Shown: positions 45,363 through 54,799, counted from the first letter of the stretch. The stretch is 64,000 bases of DNA from Laspinema sp963821735 (GCA_963821735.1 CAWGFK010000043.1:124001-188000); one strand, 5' to 3'. Translations and numbers: made by a program. The notes: generated by a model from the letters alone, not told the origin.

Positions 45363-47363
45363 ATGTCTAACATTGACGAAAAAATTAACCAACTTCACGA
45401 AATTGTGACCCCGTTTGATGATTTTGAAGATGAAGCCCTGTTAGATGAGATCCAAGGCAACATTATCAAAGCCCACGGACGCAATCATTCCGTTCATTTG
45501 TTTTTACAATTTACCGGCAACCCAGATCTGGTGAAGCAGGGGATTAGCAAATTTACGCACAAGTATATCACTTCAGCCCTAGCTCAAGCGGAGGATGGCA
45601 AGCGATATCGACAGAATCAAACTGTACCGAGTAAAATATTTGGCAACTTATTTTTTACAGCGGCTGGATATCAGTATTTGGGCTATGACCCAACACAGAT
45701 ATCGAATGACCCTTCATTTCTAAAAGGCATGAAACATCCCGATGTTAACAGTCAACTGGGGGATGATGTCCAACAATGGGAAGCGGGATTTCAACAGGAA
45801 ATTCATGCGCTGGTTTTGCTGGCTGGGGATAAACGAGTCGGTCCGCGAACGGAAGAGGCAAAGCAGTTAGAACGGAAGGATCCGAAGAAACTTCGGAAGC
45901 AGCCGTTCCTTTTGGCACAGCAAATTGAGACGATTAAAGAAGAGCTACAAATTATTGCCAAAGTTGTCCATGAAGACATTGGTTATGTGCTCAGAAGTTC
46001 CGAAACTGGAGAAGAAATCGAACACTTCGGATTCCGAGATGGAGTGAGTCAACCCCTATTTCTCAAGCGAGATATTGACCGTGAACGAGAAGAAAGTGAC
46101 TTTTCTCAATGGGATCCTCGCGCACCTCTCAGCTTGGTGTTGTCCAAAGACCCCTGGGGTGAAAAAGAGGAAAGTTACGGCAGTTTCTTGGTCTATCGCA
46201 AACTAGAGCAAAACGTTAAAGGCTGGAAAAAAGATGTTGAAGCTCTCGCGGAAAAACTCAAGGGTTCTGAAAAAGCTGAACCCGCTTTAGCAGGAGCCTA
46301 CACGATGGGACGCTTCCAGGATGGAACCCCCGTTGTTCTGGAAGATAAGTCTAACGCTCAAATATGCCACGAGAATAACTTTAATTATTCACAGGACCCG
46401 CAAGGTCAAAAATGCCCGTTCCAATCCCACACCCGTAAGGTGAATCCCCGTGGGGAAAGCAAAAATTTGGAAGAGGAAAAAATGAATCGGATTGTCCGTC
46501 GGGGTATTAACTATGGACCGCTACCCAGTGAAGAACCGGAAACTGACGCTGGACTACTATTTTTGTGCTTCCAAGCCAATTTAGAAACTCAGTTCAATTT
46601 AATGCAGCAGCACTGGTGTAACCAACGCGACTTTTTACGCACAGGTCTGGGAACCGATGCGGTGATTGGAGTTGAAAAGAAGGAGGTTGATGCGAACGGC
46701 AATTTAGTCGCGGTCACCGAGTCCTACAAATGGCCTAAAAAGTGGGGGGAAGCAGGACAGACGCAAGCAGATTTCAGCCATTGGGTAACCATGAAAGGTG
46801 GGGAATATTTCTTTGCTCCAAGCATGAGTTTCCTCAAATCCTTCTTGCCTGAACCCTGCCGCGATATCGTATTTCGCGGCGTTCCTAAACAAGAGATTCA
46901 AGCGGCGCAGGATAAGATTGATGAACTGCGGACTTACCAGCAAAGGAACTGGTCAATTGGTTTACATGGAGAAACCCTGCAACCGGACGAATTCCTGAAC
47001 TTCTTCAATCAGCGACATTTGCCATTTGAGTTTTATTTGCTCAATGAAGCTCACGTTGGTGACAACGGTGCTTACGATCGCAACATCCAAACTCTAAACC
47101 AATACATCAAAGATGTCCGCAATAAAGAGATTGAGGAAAGCGAATATAAAATCGCTGAACTGAAGGAATATCAAGAACTGAATTGGGCCATTGGTTTCGA
47201 TGGAGAAACCCTGGAACCAGACCAATTTGTGCGATTTTTTGGTGAACGCCATCTACCGTTCCAGTTTTATGTGCAAAATAAAACTGTTTACTTGGGTGAT
47301 CAATCAGCATATAATCAGAACATTGACACTCTGAACGACTATATCCGTGACCTTACCTACTAG
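45363..47363 (+). CDS. DyP-type haem peroxidase (copy 2) with duplicated C-terminal module
   Basis: The 666-residue protein is a paralogue of the preceding peroxidase. It has the canonical distal motif GFRDG (223-227), the proximal His356 in CPFQSHTRKVNPRG and RRG at 379-381. After the catalytic part ends near 500, two tandem modules of about 65-70 residues follow (about 520-585 and 598-664). Each contains ELxxYQxxNWxIGxxGETLx, then PDxFxxFFxxRHLPFxFY and TLNxYIxD. I do not recognise this module; it may bind a partner or substrate. No signal peptide is seen. AAGGAG lies 8 bases before the ATG. Confidence 0.92.
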   Translation: MSNIDEKINQLHEIVTPFDDFEDEALLDEIQGNIIKAHGRNHSVHLFLQFTGNPDLVKQGISKFTHKYITSALAQAEDGKRYRQNQTVPSKIFGNLFFTAAGYQYLGYDPTQISNDPSFLKGMKHPDVNSQLGDDVQQWEAGFQQEIHALVLLAGDKRVGPRTEEAKQLERKDPKKLRKQPFLLAQQIETIKEELQIIAKVVHEDIGYVLRSSETGEEIEHFGFRDGVSQPLFLKRDIDREREESDFSQWDPRAPLSLVLSKDPWGEKEESYGSFLVYRKLEQNVKGWKKDVEALAEKLKGSEKAEPALAGAYTMGRFQDGTPVVLEDKSNAQICHENNFNYSQDPQGQKCPFQSHTRKVNPRGESKNLEEEKMNRIVRRGINYGPLPSEEPETDAGLLFLCFQANLETQFNLMQQHWCNQRDFLRTGLGTDAVIGVEKKEVDANGNLVAVTESYKWPKKWGEAGQTQADFSHWVTMKGGEYFFAPSMSFLKSFLPEPCRDIVFRGVPKQEIQAAQDKIDELRTYQQRNWSIGLHGETLQPDEFLNFFNQRHLPFEFYLLNEAHVGDNGAYDRNIQTLNQYIKDVRNKEIEESEYKIAELKEYQELNWAIGFDGETLEPDQFVRFFGERHLPFQFYVQNKTVYLGDQSAYNQNIDTLNDYIRDLTY

Positions 47364-47471
47364 GGAATTATAACGGAGTGGCAAGCCCTCTGAACTCTCT
47401 GGGGTTCAAGCTTGCCATTCCCGGGGTCGCAACTGTTGAGATAGGGCAATAATCAGGAGGCTCTGGGTATT

Positions 47472-48365
47472 ATGAAACATCACAAAAAACTGTCTTTAGT
47501 TCTAATTTTTACGCTTTCCTTTTTAGCCGGTGGTTCTTCCCGATTATTGACCCAGGAGAATCCCGGGGGGATGAGCCAAGCTGAGGAGAATAATTCAGTA
47601 AGTCAATCGAACTCCACAGGTCATTCCGAGTTCAATGTATGGCATCATCTCCAGTCTCACCACTCTGAGAGCTATAATCAGTTGGTTGAAAATTTTAAGC
47701 GGGCTGTTGATGATGTGCAAACTTTAGATGAAAATGACACTTCCAACCAACTGGTGTCCTTAACCGAAAGTAATAACCCGGGCATTATCCATCGAAAAAC
47801 TGATGATAATCAAGACGAATTTCTGATGGTAACCTGGACCCAAGAAAAATATTATGAAAGTTGGACAGAAGGAGAAACTCCGGTAAAATTAGAGCGAACT
47901 GTTTGGGTCACGGCCAAACCGGAAGTTTATAATTTTTGCAATGTTACTGCCGGGATTGGCAGCCATCTGGACTTGAGTCGGAAGATGATGCTAGACCTAA
48001 GATTAACGCAGTATTTAGGCTTGAAGCCCGAACCCACGTCCTCGGATAAGAGCAAAGATGCTTTTGTAGAAATTTGGGTAAAAGCAGAACATATCAAGAG
48101 ACCCTGTAGCGATGGCCGGATTGACCAGAATAATTGTCAAATGGAACCGGCAAAAATCCAAGAAGTGATGCAGGATTTGAGAATTTCTCAAACTGAATAT
48201 CCTTTTACGGGGTTAGGTTATGCCTATGACTGGGGGAAACCCTCTCCGGTAGGACCGAGCGAGTTTGTGATAGAAGCCAGTAACGAGAATCCCGTAGAGG
48301 TCAAAGTTTCTTTAGTCAAAAATACGGAAGACTACTGCAATAATCAAGTTCTCCCCAATCCCTAA
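47472..48365 (+). CDS. exported protein of unknown function
   Basis: The 297-residue protein begins with a signal peptide (KKLSLVLIFTLSFLAGGSS). The mature part has a polar Ser/Asn/His-rich start, then a mixed fold with the strands DEFLMVTWTQ, KLERTVWVTA and AFVEIWVKAEHI. Four cysteines (FCNV, RPCSD, NNCQM, DYCNN) could form two disulfides. I recognise no family. It is the last but one gene of the cluster and lies 108 bases after the second peroxidase. AGGAGG lies upstream of the ATG. A secreted role next to the extracellular oxidase is plausible. Confidence 0.75.
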   Translation: MKHHKKLSLVLIFTLSFLAGGSSRLLTQENPGGMSQAEENNSVSQSNSTGHSEFNVWHHLQSHHSESYNQLVENFKRAVDDVQTLDENDTSNQLVSLTESNNPGIIHRKTDDNQDEFLMVTWTQEKYYESWTEGETPVKLERTVWVTAKPEVYNFCNVTAGIGSHLDLSRKMMLDLRLTQYLGLKPEPTSSDKSKDAFVEIWVKAEHIKRPCSDGRIDQNNCQMEPAKIQEVMQDLRISQTEYPFTGLGYAYDWGKPSPVGPSEFVIEASNENPVEVKVSLVKNTEDYCNNQVLPNP

Positions 48366-48577
48366 GAGCAGTCCAACAATTAAACTTTGCCGCTATCAGG
48401 ATTCTGGCAGGAATTGGACCATTTTTTGCTCCGTGGAAGCACCGTCTGACTGATGAGCAGTCGGGCGGAAGATGCTCTCACGGATTAATGGTCTTGTCAG
48501 AATGATTTAGGTTCGCCCTATAATAACTAATGGCAGTGAACTGAGAACACAGACAAGTGTAGGAGCAAGGCAAGGGT

Positions 48578-49510
48578 ATGCAGAAGTCAGTAGTGTTCAT
48601 CATCGGAATAGGTCGTTCTGGCTCAACGTTGTTGGACTTGATGTTGGGCAGCCACCCCCGGGCTTTTTCTCTCGGTGAAATCAGCAAGCTGCCGGAGTTT
48701 GTTAGAAAGGGCAAGAAGCTATGTCTCCGGGAGGATAGCACCTTCTGGGAAGAGCAATTCACGCAAGTGGAACGACAAGATTTGGCAAAGGGGATGAGTG
48801 GTCATCGACTGCATCGCCATATTCCTCTCAAGGTTGAACGGTTGGTCCGGGGATGGTTAAATAATGATGAAATTCTCAATCCCTATACACAACTGTTTAA
48901 AAAAATAGATTGTGATGTATTGGTGGATTCTAGTAAGTATTCTTCCTGGCTGACGCGCCGTTTAGAGGCCCGGGAATTTCAGCAGCAATGGTTGCGATCT
49001 TATTTGATTCATATAGTAAGGGATGGGCGGGCGGTGATCAATTCTTATCTGCGGATTTATCCAGAAAAGGGGATTGAGGCGTTGAGTCAGCAGTGGTTGG
49101 ATGAATTGGAGAAAAAACGGCAAATTTACGAGCCTTTTCCGAGCGATCGCAAAATGACCGTTCATTATGAAGACTTGGCATCGGACCCCCAAGGCACTCT
49201 GCGGCGAATCTGTGATTGGGTGGGTTTAGAGTTTATGCCGGAGATGGTGGAGTATTGGAAGCATGAACATCATCACATTGTCGGGAGTCGCGGGACCAAT
49301 GCCATGATTGCGAAGTACCGGGGACAGCAGGCGAAACAACAAGTGCAAGAAATCCACGGGAATTACTATGACCAGATGAATTTTGAGATTAAGCTAGATC
49401 TGCGCTGGCAGAAGGAACTTTCCCCGGAGAATTTAGCGACGTTTGAACGGATTGTGGGCGATCGCAATCGTCCTTTTGCATGGCCCCTCACCGCTGAATC
49501 CACCGATTAG
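48578..49510 (+). CDS. PAPS-dependent sulfotransferase
   Basis: The 310-residue protein has the 5'-phosphosulfate-binding loop FIIGIGRSGSTLLDLML near its start and the 3'-phosphate motif IHIVRDGRAVINSYLR in the middle, the two hallmarks of cytosolic-type sulfotransferases. It transfers sulfate from PAPS to an alcohol or amine of an unknown acceptor, often a saccharide or lipid. No signal peptide is seen. It ends the co-directional cluster; whether it belongs to it functionally is unclear because a 212-base gap precedes it. acsF is convergent with it across a terminator. Confidence 0.88.
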   Translation: MQKSVVFIIGIGRSGSTLLDLMLGSHPRAFSLGEISKLPEFVRKGKKLCLREDSTFWEEQFTQVERQDLAKGMSGHRLHRHIPLKVERLVRGWLNNDEILNPYTQLFKKIDCDVLVDSSKYSSWLTRRLEAREFQQQWLRSYLIHIVRDGRAVINSYLRIYPEKGIEALSQQWLDELEKKRQIYEPFPSDRKMTVHYEDLASDPQGTLRRICDWVGLEFMPEMVEYWKHEHHHIVGSRGTNAMIAKYRGQQAKQQVQEIHGNYYDQMNFEIKLDLRWQKELSPENLATFERIVGDRNRPFAWPLTAESTD

Positions 49511-49561
49511 ACCGCTTGCTTTCATGGAGTAGAGTTTACCACCGCCACTGATACCATCACC

Positions 49562-49592
49562 AATAAAAACGGCTCTGCACTCAGCAGAGCCG
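49562..49592 (-). terminator. rho-independent terminator of acsF
   Basis: On the minus strand CGGCTCTGC pairs perfectly with GCAGAGCCG around a 5-base loop and is followed by TTTTTATT. It lies 39 bases beyond the acsF stop. Confidence 0.9.
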
Positions 49593-49630
49593 AAAGACGA
49601 AACAACAGAGGAGCGAAACCGGAAAACTAT

Positions 49631-50707
49631 CTAGTGAGCCAACCCTTGTTCTGCGGTTTTATCAATAGGCTTCAACAAATAAAGCCGCACGATTTGCCAG
49701 ACAGTTGAGATGTAAAGGGGTAGCTTCTGGAAAAACTGCACGATCTTAGGCTGGTTAGAACCTGCGATTTCTGCTATTTTAGCATTATTTTGCGTGCAAG
49801 TATCCAATCGGGCAAAGAACTCTGGATGATCGACATCCAAAATTACCGGGAAAACCCGTCCCGCAGTTTCATTCGTCTTGCGGATGACGTGAATATCATA
49901 CTCACGCGCATCCAGACCGAGCACCGCGTAGAATCCGGAACGCTGAATATCATTCAAAAACATGGTAGCAAAAACCGAGAGTAAAAAGAAACGGCTCCAC
50001 AGTTTTGCTTTCCAATCGTTTAAGATTTCAGGCTGGGCCTTCATCACGGCATCAAAGAAATCGCCGTGGCGGTTTTCATCCTGACACCAGTTTTCAAAGA
50101 ACCGGAAAATCGGATAAATCCGATGTTCAGGATGCGCTTCCAAATGCCGATAAATCGTGATATAGCGCCAATACCCAATTTTTTCCGATAAATAGGTCGC
50201 GTAGAAGATGAATTTCGGCTTAAAAAAGGTGTATTTTTTACTTTTGGTCAAAAATCCCAAATCCAGGGAGAGCTTGAAGTCACTCATCGCCTTGTTCAGG
50301 AATCCGGCGTGACGCGCTTCATCCCGAGACATCAGCAAAAAGCATTCAGCTAGAACTGGATTTTTGCCTTTGAGCTTGCGAGCTAGTTCTTTGTAAAGAA
50401 GAAACCCAGAAAACTCAGCGGTGCAAGAGCGTTCCAGAAATTCGATGAACAGTTGACGAGTTTCCCCATCAATCCCATCCCAAGATTGGTTGAACTCTTC
50501 ATCCCGAACGAAGTGGTGCCGGTTGTAGTCGGCGCGGAACTCTTCGAGAATGGCTTGGAGTTCGTCTTCGTTGGGGGAGATGTCCATCCGCGCCATCTCA
50601 TCAAAGTCTGTGGTGTAGAAGCGCGGCGTCAGGATAGTGTCCTTGGCGGGAGCTTTAACCCCTGGGCGGATTTCTTCAAACGCAGGTTTCTTTAGGGAAT
50701 CTACCAT
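49631..50707 (-). CDS. acsF: Mg-protoporphyrin IX monomethyl ester (oxidative) cyclase, aerobic
   Basis: The 358-residue di-iron enzyme forms the isocyclic ring E of chlorophyll, producing divinyl protochlorophyllide with oxygen. The start MVDSLKKPAFEEIRPGVKAP is typical. Iron ligands lie in EFLERSCTAEFSGF, SRDEARHAGF and ENWCQDENRHGDFF. The length fits cyanobacterial AcsF (ChlA). It is bound to or near the cytoplasmic or thylakoid membrane face. It is monocistronic, with its own terminator. The alternative low-oxygen isoform is not in the window. Confidence 0.97.
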   Translation of the reverse strand: MVDSLKKPAFEEIRPGVKAPAKDTILTPRFYTTDFDEMARMDISPNEDELQAILEEFRADYNRHHFVRDEEFNQSWDGIDGETRQLFIEFLERSCTAEFSGFLLYKELARKLKGKNPVLAECFLLMSRDEARHAGFLNKAMSDFKLSLDLGFLTKSKKYTFFKPKFIFYATYLSEKIGYWRYITIYRHLEAHPEHRIYPIFRFFENWCQDENRHGDFFDAVMKAQPEILNDWKAKLWSRFFLLSVFATMFLNDIQRSGFYAVLGLDAREYDIHVIRKTNETAGRVFPVILDVDHPEFFARLDTCTQNNAKIAEIAGSNQPKIVQFFQKLPLYISTVWQIVRLYLLKPIDKTAEQGLAH

Positions 50708-51118
50708 AGGTGTAGGTGAGGGTGGTGTTATAGCTGATTTGCTTTAGGCGAGGTGGAGACCGACTCAGAAGCTACGCCAAATGCGCGACTTCTCTAATGC
50801 GGATCGCTCGGCATTTTTATGAATGATGCCATGTTACGAAATCCAGTCTACCAGGGTATGAGACTTTGGGAACAGTGCAAAGGGTTAAAATTTGCAAAAC
50901 CACGTCAATTTTTGTAAAGTTGGCGGTAAAAATTCTCAAGGTCACAGGAGTGAGGGAAGCACAAAGGGCTTGAGGGGAGGGATGTTGGAGTCCCCCCACT
51001 GATGAGAACAGGGTTTCGGAGGGCATCCGGGACGGGTGAGGATTCCCCATCGGGACAAGCATCTTCAGGGGGAGTTGTGCCAACATGAAAGCACAGGCAT
51101 CACTATCGCTTATTGTTT
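50708..51118. other. divergent intergenic region, no gene seen
   Basis: This 411-bp stretch separates acsF from the divergent Ser/Thr kinase gene and must hold both promoters. No clear promoter pair or repeat is recognised. Confidence 0.45.
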
Positions 51119-52570
51119 ATGAGTTTCTGCCTAAATCCTCAGTGTCAGAAGCCCCAGAACCAGGATGGGGCGCAATATTGTGCCAATTGTGGCGCTTTGT
51201 TAAGGTTGGGCGATCGCTACCGTGCCATCCAACCGATCGCGGCGGGTGGTTTTGGCAGAACCTTCCTGGCGATCGACGAATACAAACCCTCCAAACCCCG
51301 CTGCGTCATCAAACAATTCCATCCCGACGCCAAAATCAGCAGCAATTCTTCGCCTAAAGCCTCCCAACTCTTCCGCCAAGAAGCCATCCAACTCGAACAA
51401 CTCGGACAACATCCCCAAATTCCCGACTTACTCGCCACCTTTGAACAGGAAGGACGGCAATACTTAGTCCAGGAATTCATCGATGGACAAAATCTCGCCG
51501 ACGAACTGGCCCTATCCGGTCCTTTCACCGAGGCCCAAATTCGCGAACTGTTAAATAACTTACTCCCCGTCTTGCAATATGTCCACGATCGCCAGGTCAT
51601 TCACCGAGATATCAAACCCGAAAATATCATTCGTCGCCGTAGTGATGGACAGCTTGTTTTAGTAGACTTTGGTTCCGCCAAAGCCGTCACCGGCACCAGT
51701 ATCGGCAGAAGCAGCACCGTCATTGGCAGTGCCGGATATGCCGCCCCAGAACAGGCGATCGGGAAACCCGCCTTTGCCAGTGATCTCTACAGTCTGGGAA
51801 TCACCTGCATCCATTTGATGACCCAAATCGAACCCTTTGAACTCTTCGACCCCCGAGAAGGGGCCTGGGTTTGGCCGGATTACCTCGTTGATAATCCCGT
51901 CAGCGATTCCTTGCGGCAGGTCCTAGACAAAATGCTGCAACAGCCCCTATCTCGACGTTATAGTTCCGTCACCCAAGTCCTCGCCGATTTAAACCGCACC
52001 GTTTCTGCCCCGAAACCCGCCCTCACCCCCCCGAAGAATACCTTGTCATCAGTGGAAGAGTTAGGGGAGCAAATGACTCGCTTGCAGCAAGAAAAATCTG
52101 TCAGACTCGGCGTCAGTTACCTGTTATGGATGGCGGGCTTTTTTGGAGTGGGGGGCCTGCATCGGTTTTATAACGGCAAATACGTCACCGGAGTCCTGTG
52201 GTTTTGTACCTGGAACTTATTCTTTTTAGGTCAAATGGTGGATGCGTTTATTATGCCGGGGATGGTGGATAAATACCAAGACAAAATGAGAAAAAAACTG
52301 GGGTTATCCGCCACCGGAGTCCCCTTAGCTCCCCAAAATTCGATTAGCCAAACCGTCAGCCTACAAACCCAAGATCAACTCATGATCGCCCTGGTGAGAG
52401 CCGCCCAAGCCCGAGGGGGTTCCCTTTCCGTCACCCAAGCAGTCATGGACACCAACCGAGGCTTTAGCGAAGTCGAACAAGCCCTCACCCAGATGGTTTC
52501 CGCCGGTTATGTCAGCGTAGAAAACGACCCCGTTACCGGAGTCGTCATCTATCGATTCAACGAATTGTAA
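51119..52570 (+). CDS. Ser/Thr protein kinase with zinc ribbon and TM2 domain
   Basis: The 483-residue protein starts with a four-cysteine zinc ribbon (CLNPQCQK, then QYCANCG). The kinase domain spans about 32-300, with glycine loop AAGGFGRTF, lysine in CVIKQF, catalytic HRDIKPENI, the metal-binding DFGSAK and the APEQ motif. A TM2 domain with two membrane helices follows (FFGVGGLHRFYNGKYVTGVL and the next helix). The last 75 residues resemble a winged helix (SVTQAVMDTNRGFSEVEQAL). It should phosphorylate proteins at the membrane; the target is unknown. The ATG at 51119 is preferred over the TTG six bases upstream. Confidence 0.9.
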   Translation: MSFCLNPQCQKPQNQDGAQYCANCGALLRLGDRYRAIQPIAAGGFGRTFLAIDEYKPSKPRCVIKQFHPDAKISSNSSPKASQLFRQEAIQLEQLGQHPQIPDLLATFEQEGRQYLVQEFIDGQNLADELALSGPFTEAQIRELLNNLLPVLQYVHDRQVIHRDIKPENIIRRRSDGQLVLVDFGSAKAVTGTSIGRSSTVIGSAGYAAPEQAIGKPAFASDLYSLGITCIHLMTQIEPFELFDPREGAWVWPDYLVDNPVSDSLRQVLDKMLQQPLSRRYSSVTQVLADLNRTVSAPKPALTPPKNTLSSVEELGEQMTRLQQEKSVRLGVSYLLWMAGFFGVGGLHRFYNGKYVTGVLWFCTWNLFFLGQMVDAFIMPGMVDKYQDKMRKKLGLSATGVPLAPQNSISQTVSLQTQDQLMIALVRAAQARGGSLSVTQAVMDTNRGFSEVEQALTQMVSAGYVSVENDPVTGVVIYRFNEL

Positions 52571-52587
52571 TTAACCCATTGTGAGCA

Positions 52588-53286
52588 CTAATTGCGAGTC
52601 ACCCACTTTTGAGCCGTCAGTCTTTGCACGACATAAAAGACCAACCCATCCAGGTCAATCTTGCGTTCGTCAATCAAGAAGGGTTCTAAGGTGCTCGGTT
52701 GGCTCACCCGCTCAAAGCAGGAAAACGCTCTCGGTCCTTTGATATCCTCCGTGGGGAAATAAACCCGGAAATGACGCTCTCCGTCCAACCAGTCCCCCTT
52801 AACCTGCGCCCAGTTTTCATCCGAGGTAAACCCGGGCAGGGTTACTTTTTGCTTGCCCCAGGCGATTTCTAAGTCCTCAATCCCCTTTTCGGCGAGGGCT
52901 GTTTTCAATGCCGGGATATAATCCTGTTCGATGAACTCCGCAAAGGGCTTATCTTCTAATGCCGGAGGCTTGGCCTTTTTCGCTGCCGCCCCTGCGGGTT
53001 TAGCATCCCCTGCTTTAGCCGCCTTCCCTGGCGGTTTGGCAGCACCGGCTTTGGCTGCCGGTTGTTTGGCTTTGGGTTCTGCTGCCGCATTCGGGTTCTC
53101 TTCGGGATTAGCACTCGCCGGATCGGGCGTGTTCGCCGAAGGCATATCCGTTGCTTCCGGTTTGTCGGGACTCGGGGCCTGCTTTTTAGAGGCGGGTGGA
53201 GTCACCGATTCTCCCGCAGTCGGATTCGGCGGGGGAGTCGGCGGATTTTTCGATGCTTCCTCTGAGTTAGGTTTGTCTGCTGACAT
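52588..53286 (-). CDS. DUF2996 protein with Pro/Ala-rich N-terminus
   Basis: The protein has 232 residues. Residues 1-110 are a low-complexity Pro/Ala/Lys region, probably disordered. From about 112 the conserved DUF2996 domain begins (FAEFIEQDYIPALKTALAEK, then RHFRVYFPTEDIKGPRAFSC and closing FYVVQRLTAQKWVTRN). The domain is conserved in cyanobacteria and plastids and its function is not known to me. The next gene upstream on the same strand ends 13 bases away, so the two are likely cotranscribed. Confidence 0.88.
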   Translation of the reverse strand: MSADKPNSEEASKNPPTPPPNPTAGESVTPPASKKQAPSPDKPEATDMPSANTPDPASANPEENPNAAAEPKAKQPAAKAGAAKPPGKAAKAGDAKPAGAAAKKAKPPALEDKPFAEFIEQDYIPALKTALAEKGIEDLEIAWGKQKVTLPGFTSDENWAQVKGDWLDGERHFRVYFPTEDIKGPRAFSCFERVSQPSTLEPFLIDERKIDLDGLVFYVVQRLTAQKWVTRN

Positions 53287-53299
53287 GGTTTCTCCTCAA

Positions 53300-54188
53300 T
53301 TAAATCTCGGCAACGGCTCGTTCAATTAACCGATGAGCCAGGGTTTGAATCCCTGTATGTTCATAGTAATTGGTGGACATATCCAAGAACGCTGCTAAAT
53401 AGTCCAACTTATCATCGGATATTTCGATAAATTGCTGAAGGTTGTTGGCAACTTTTTGGGGGGTTAATCCGCGAGAGGCGACGAAGCTATTCATCCAACC
53501 GGAGGTGGAGGCGAAACTTTCGCCAATAAAGCCCAGTTGACCCGCCGCATTTCCCCCAGGAATCATGGTACTGAGCTTTTTAAACATTCCATTTTCTTGC
53601 AAGTCGCCGGGGTTCAGTCCGCTGATCACGGATTGGGCTTTCATGACGAAGTTGGGACCCAGGGGAATCAGACCATCAAAGCAGACGAGGGCCGCCATCC
53701 GCATCAGGGATTCGCCGCTATAGTTGCCGAGGGAGTTTGACAAAATCGCCAATGCTGTCCCCGGGGATGCCGTTGATTTGGCAAAAGGCAATTAATTCAG
53801 CGACAACTTTCAGGGAAAGGTCGATGGTTTGCGCTTTGTCCGCTCGGGGGGTAATTTTGTTGAGGAAACCCAGTAAGCCGATTTTTTCGCCGACTTTGTT
53901 GGCGAGGGCGGCAGCGCCGAGGGTTCCGCCAAAACTATCGACGGTTTGGTAAATCCAGAGGGCGCGTTGATAGCCTTGGGATTTATCGTTATAGAGATGG
54001 ATGGCACGTTCCCCAATTTGTTGGATCACGGCTTGATCTGTTACGCCGGTGACGCTTTTAATGGTGTTTTCAAAACCCACGAGGTTATTCCACTGACCCG
54101 GAACGACAAAATCGAGGGCGCGCAGGGAGTGAACGGTGAGGTTATTGGTGGGGAGTTCGTCAACTAACTGGAAGATAGTTTTGCTCAC
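53300..54188 (-). pseudogene. conserved cyanobacterial protein of unknown function, frameshifted
   Basis: Two frames give one protein of about 295 residues. The first begins MSKTIFQLVDELPTNNLTVH; the second continues with SLGNYSGESLMRMAALVCFD. Dropping one base near 53733-53736 yields GDFVKSLGNYSGES. The protein is mostly helical, has no signal peptide and shows no motif that I can assign. It lies between a lipoprotein gene and the DUF2996 gene, all three on the minus strand and closely spaced, so an operon is likely. Confidence 0.68.
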
Positions 54189-54287
54189 AGGAGTCTCCTA
54201 GTGTAGGGGAAATTAGGTGAATGGGAAGTTTGGCGGTTCCAAGTGACGCTATGGGCGATCGCTTAGTCTTTAAACGGGGAATTTTTA

Positions 54288-54799
54288 TTATTTCAGTTGC
54301 TGGAGTCCGTTGAGATTGAATTGCTGCAACCAGGTTTCGCGATCGCTGGCGGTAAAGGCGGGATTTCGAGATTGGATTTTCACTTGAAAGCGATCGCCCA
54401 CTGAGAATCGCTGTATCGTTCGGCGTCAGGGAAGACGAAGGATATCCCGCCACTCGCGTGTTACTCTGCTGGAATTTCTGTACCGCACTCGGATTGGTGA
54501 CGGTATCAGAAATGGATAACATCGCCATATCTTGGCTCCCTTGTTGCAATTTTGCCTCAGCAAACCCCTCTTTTTCTTGGGTATAGACGAGACTGTATCC
54601 CCCACTAGCTGAGGGAAATAGGCGGTTAAAGGAACTGCCAGGGACAGGTTGACCCGCTGCGCTGGTGACTTCTGTACTTTGTTGCTGTGGCTCCATCCCA
54701 CCGGGAAGGTTCTTGGACTTCACCGCAAGCGCTCACGAGGAGTAACAACCCCAAGCAAGAGGAGAGTAAAATCTGACGCAGACGAGGTAATTTCATCAT
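54288..54799 (-). pseudogene. lipoprotein, two frameshifts
   Basis: The start MMKLPRLRQILLSSCLGLLL followed by LVSACGEVQEPSRWDG is a lipoprotein signal with lipobox VSAC. The body (QQQSTEVTSAAGQPVPGSSF, then GGYSLVYTQEKEGFAEAKLQ) is in the second frame. The end (GDRFQVKIQSRNPAFTASDR, ETWLQQFNLNGLQQLK) is in a third frame and stops at 54288. The shifts lie near 54687-54693 and 54397-54399; each needs one base removed. The intact product would be about 169 residues and anchored in the membrane by lipid. I know no function. Two shifts in one short gene point to sequence errors or decay. Confidence 0.65.
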
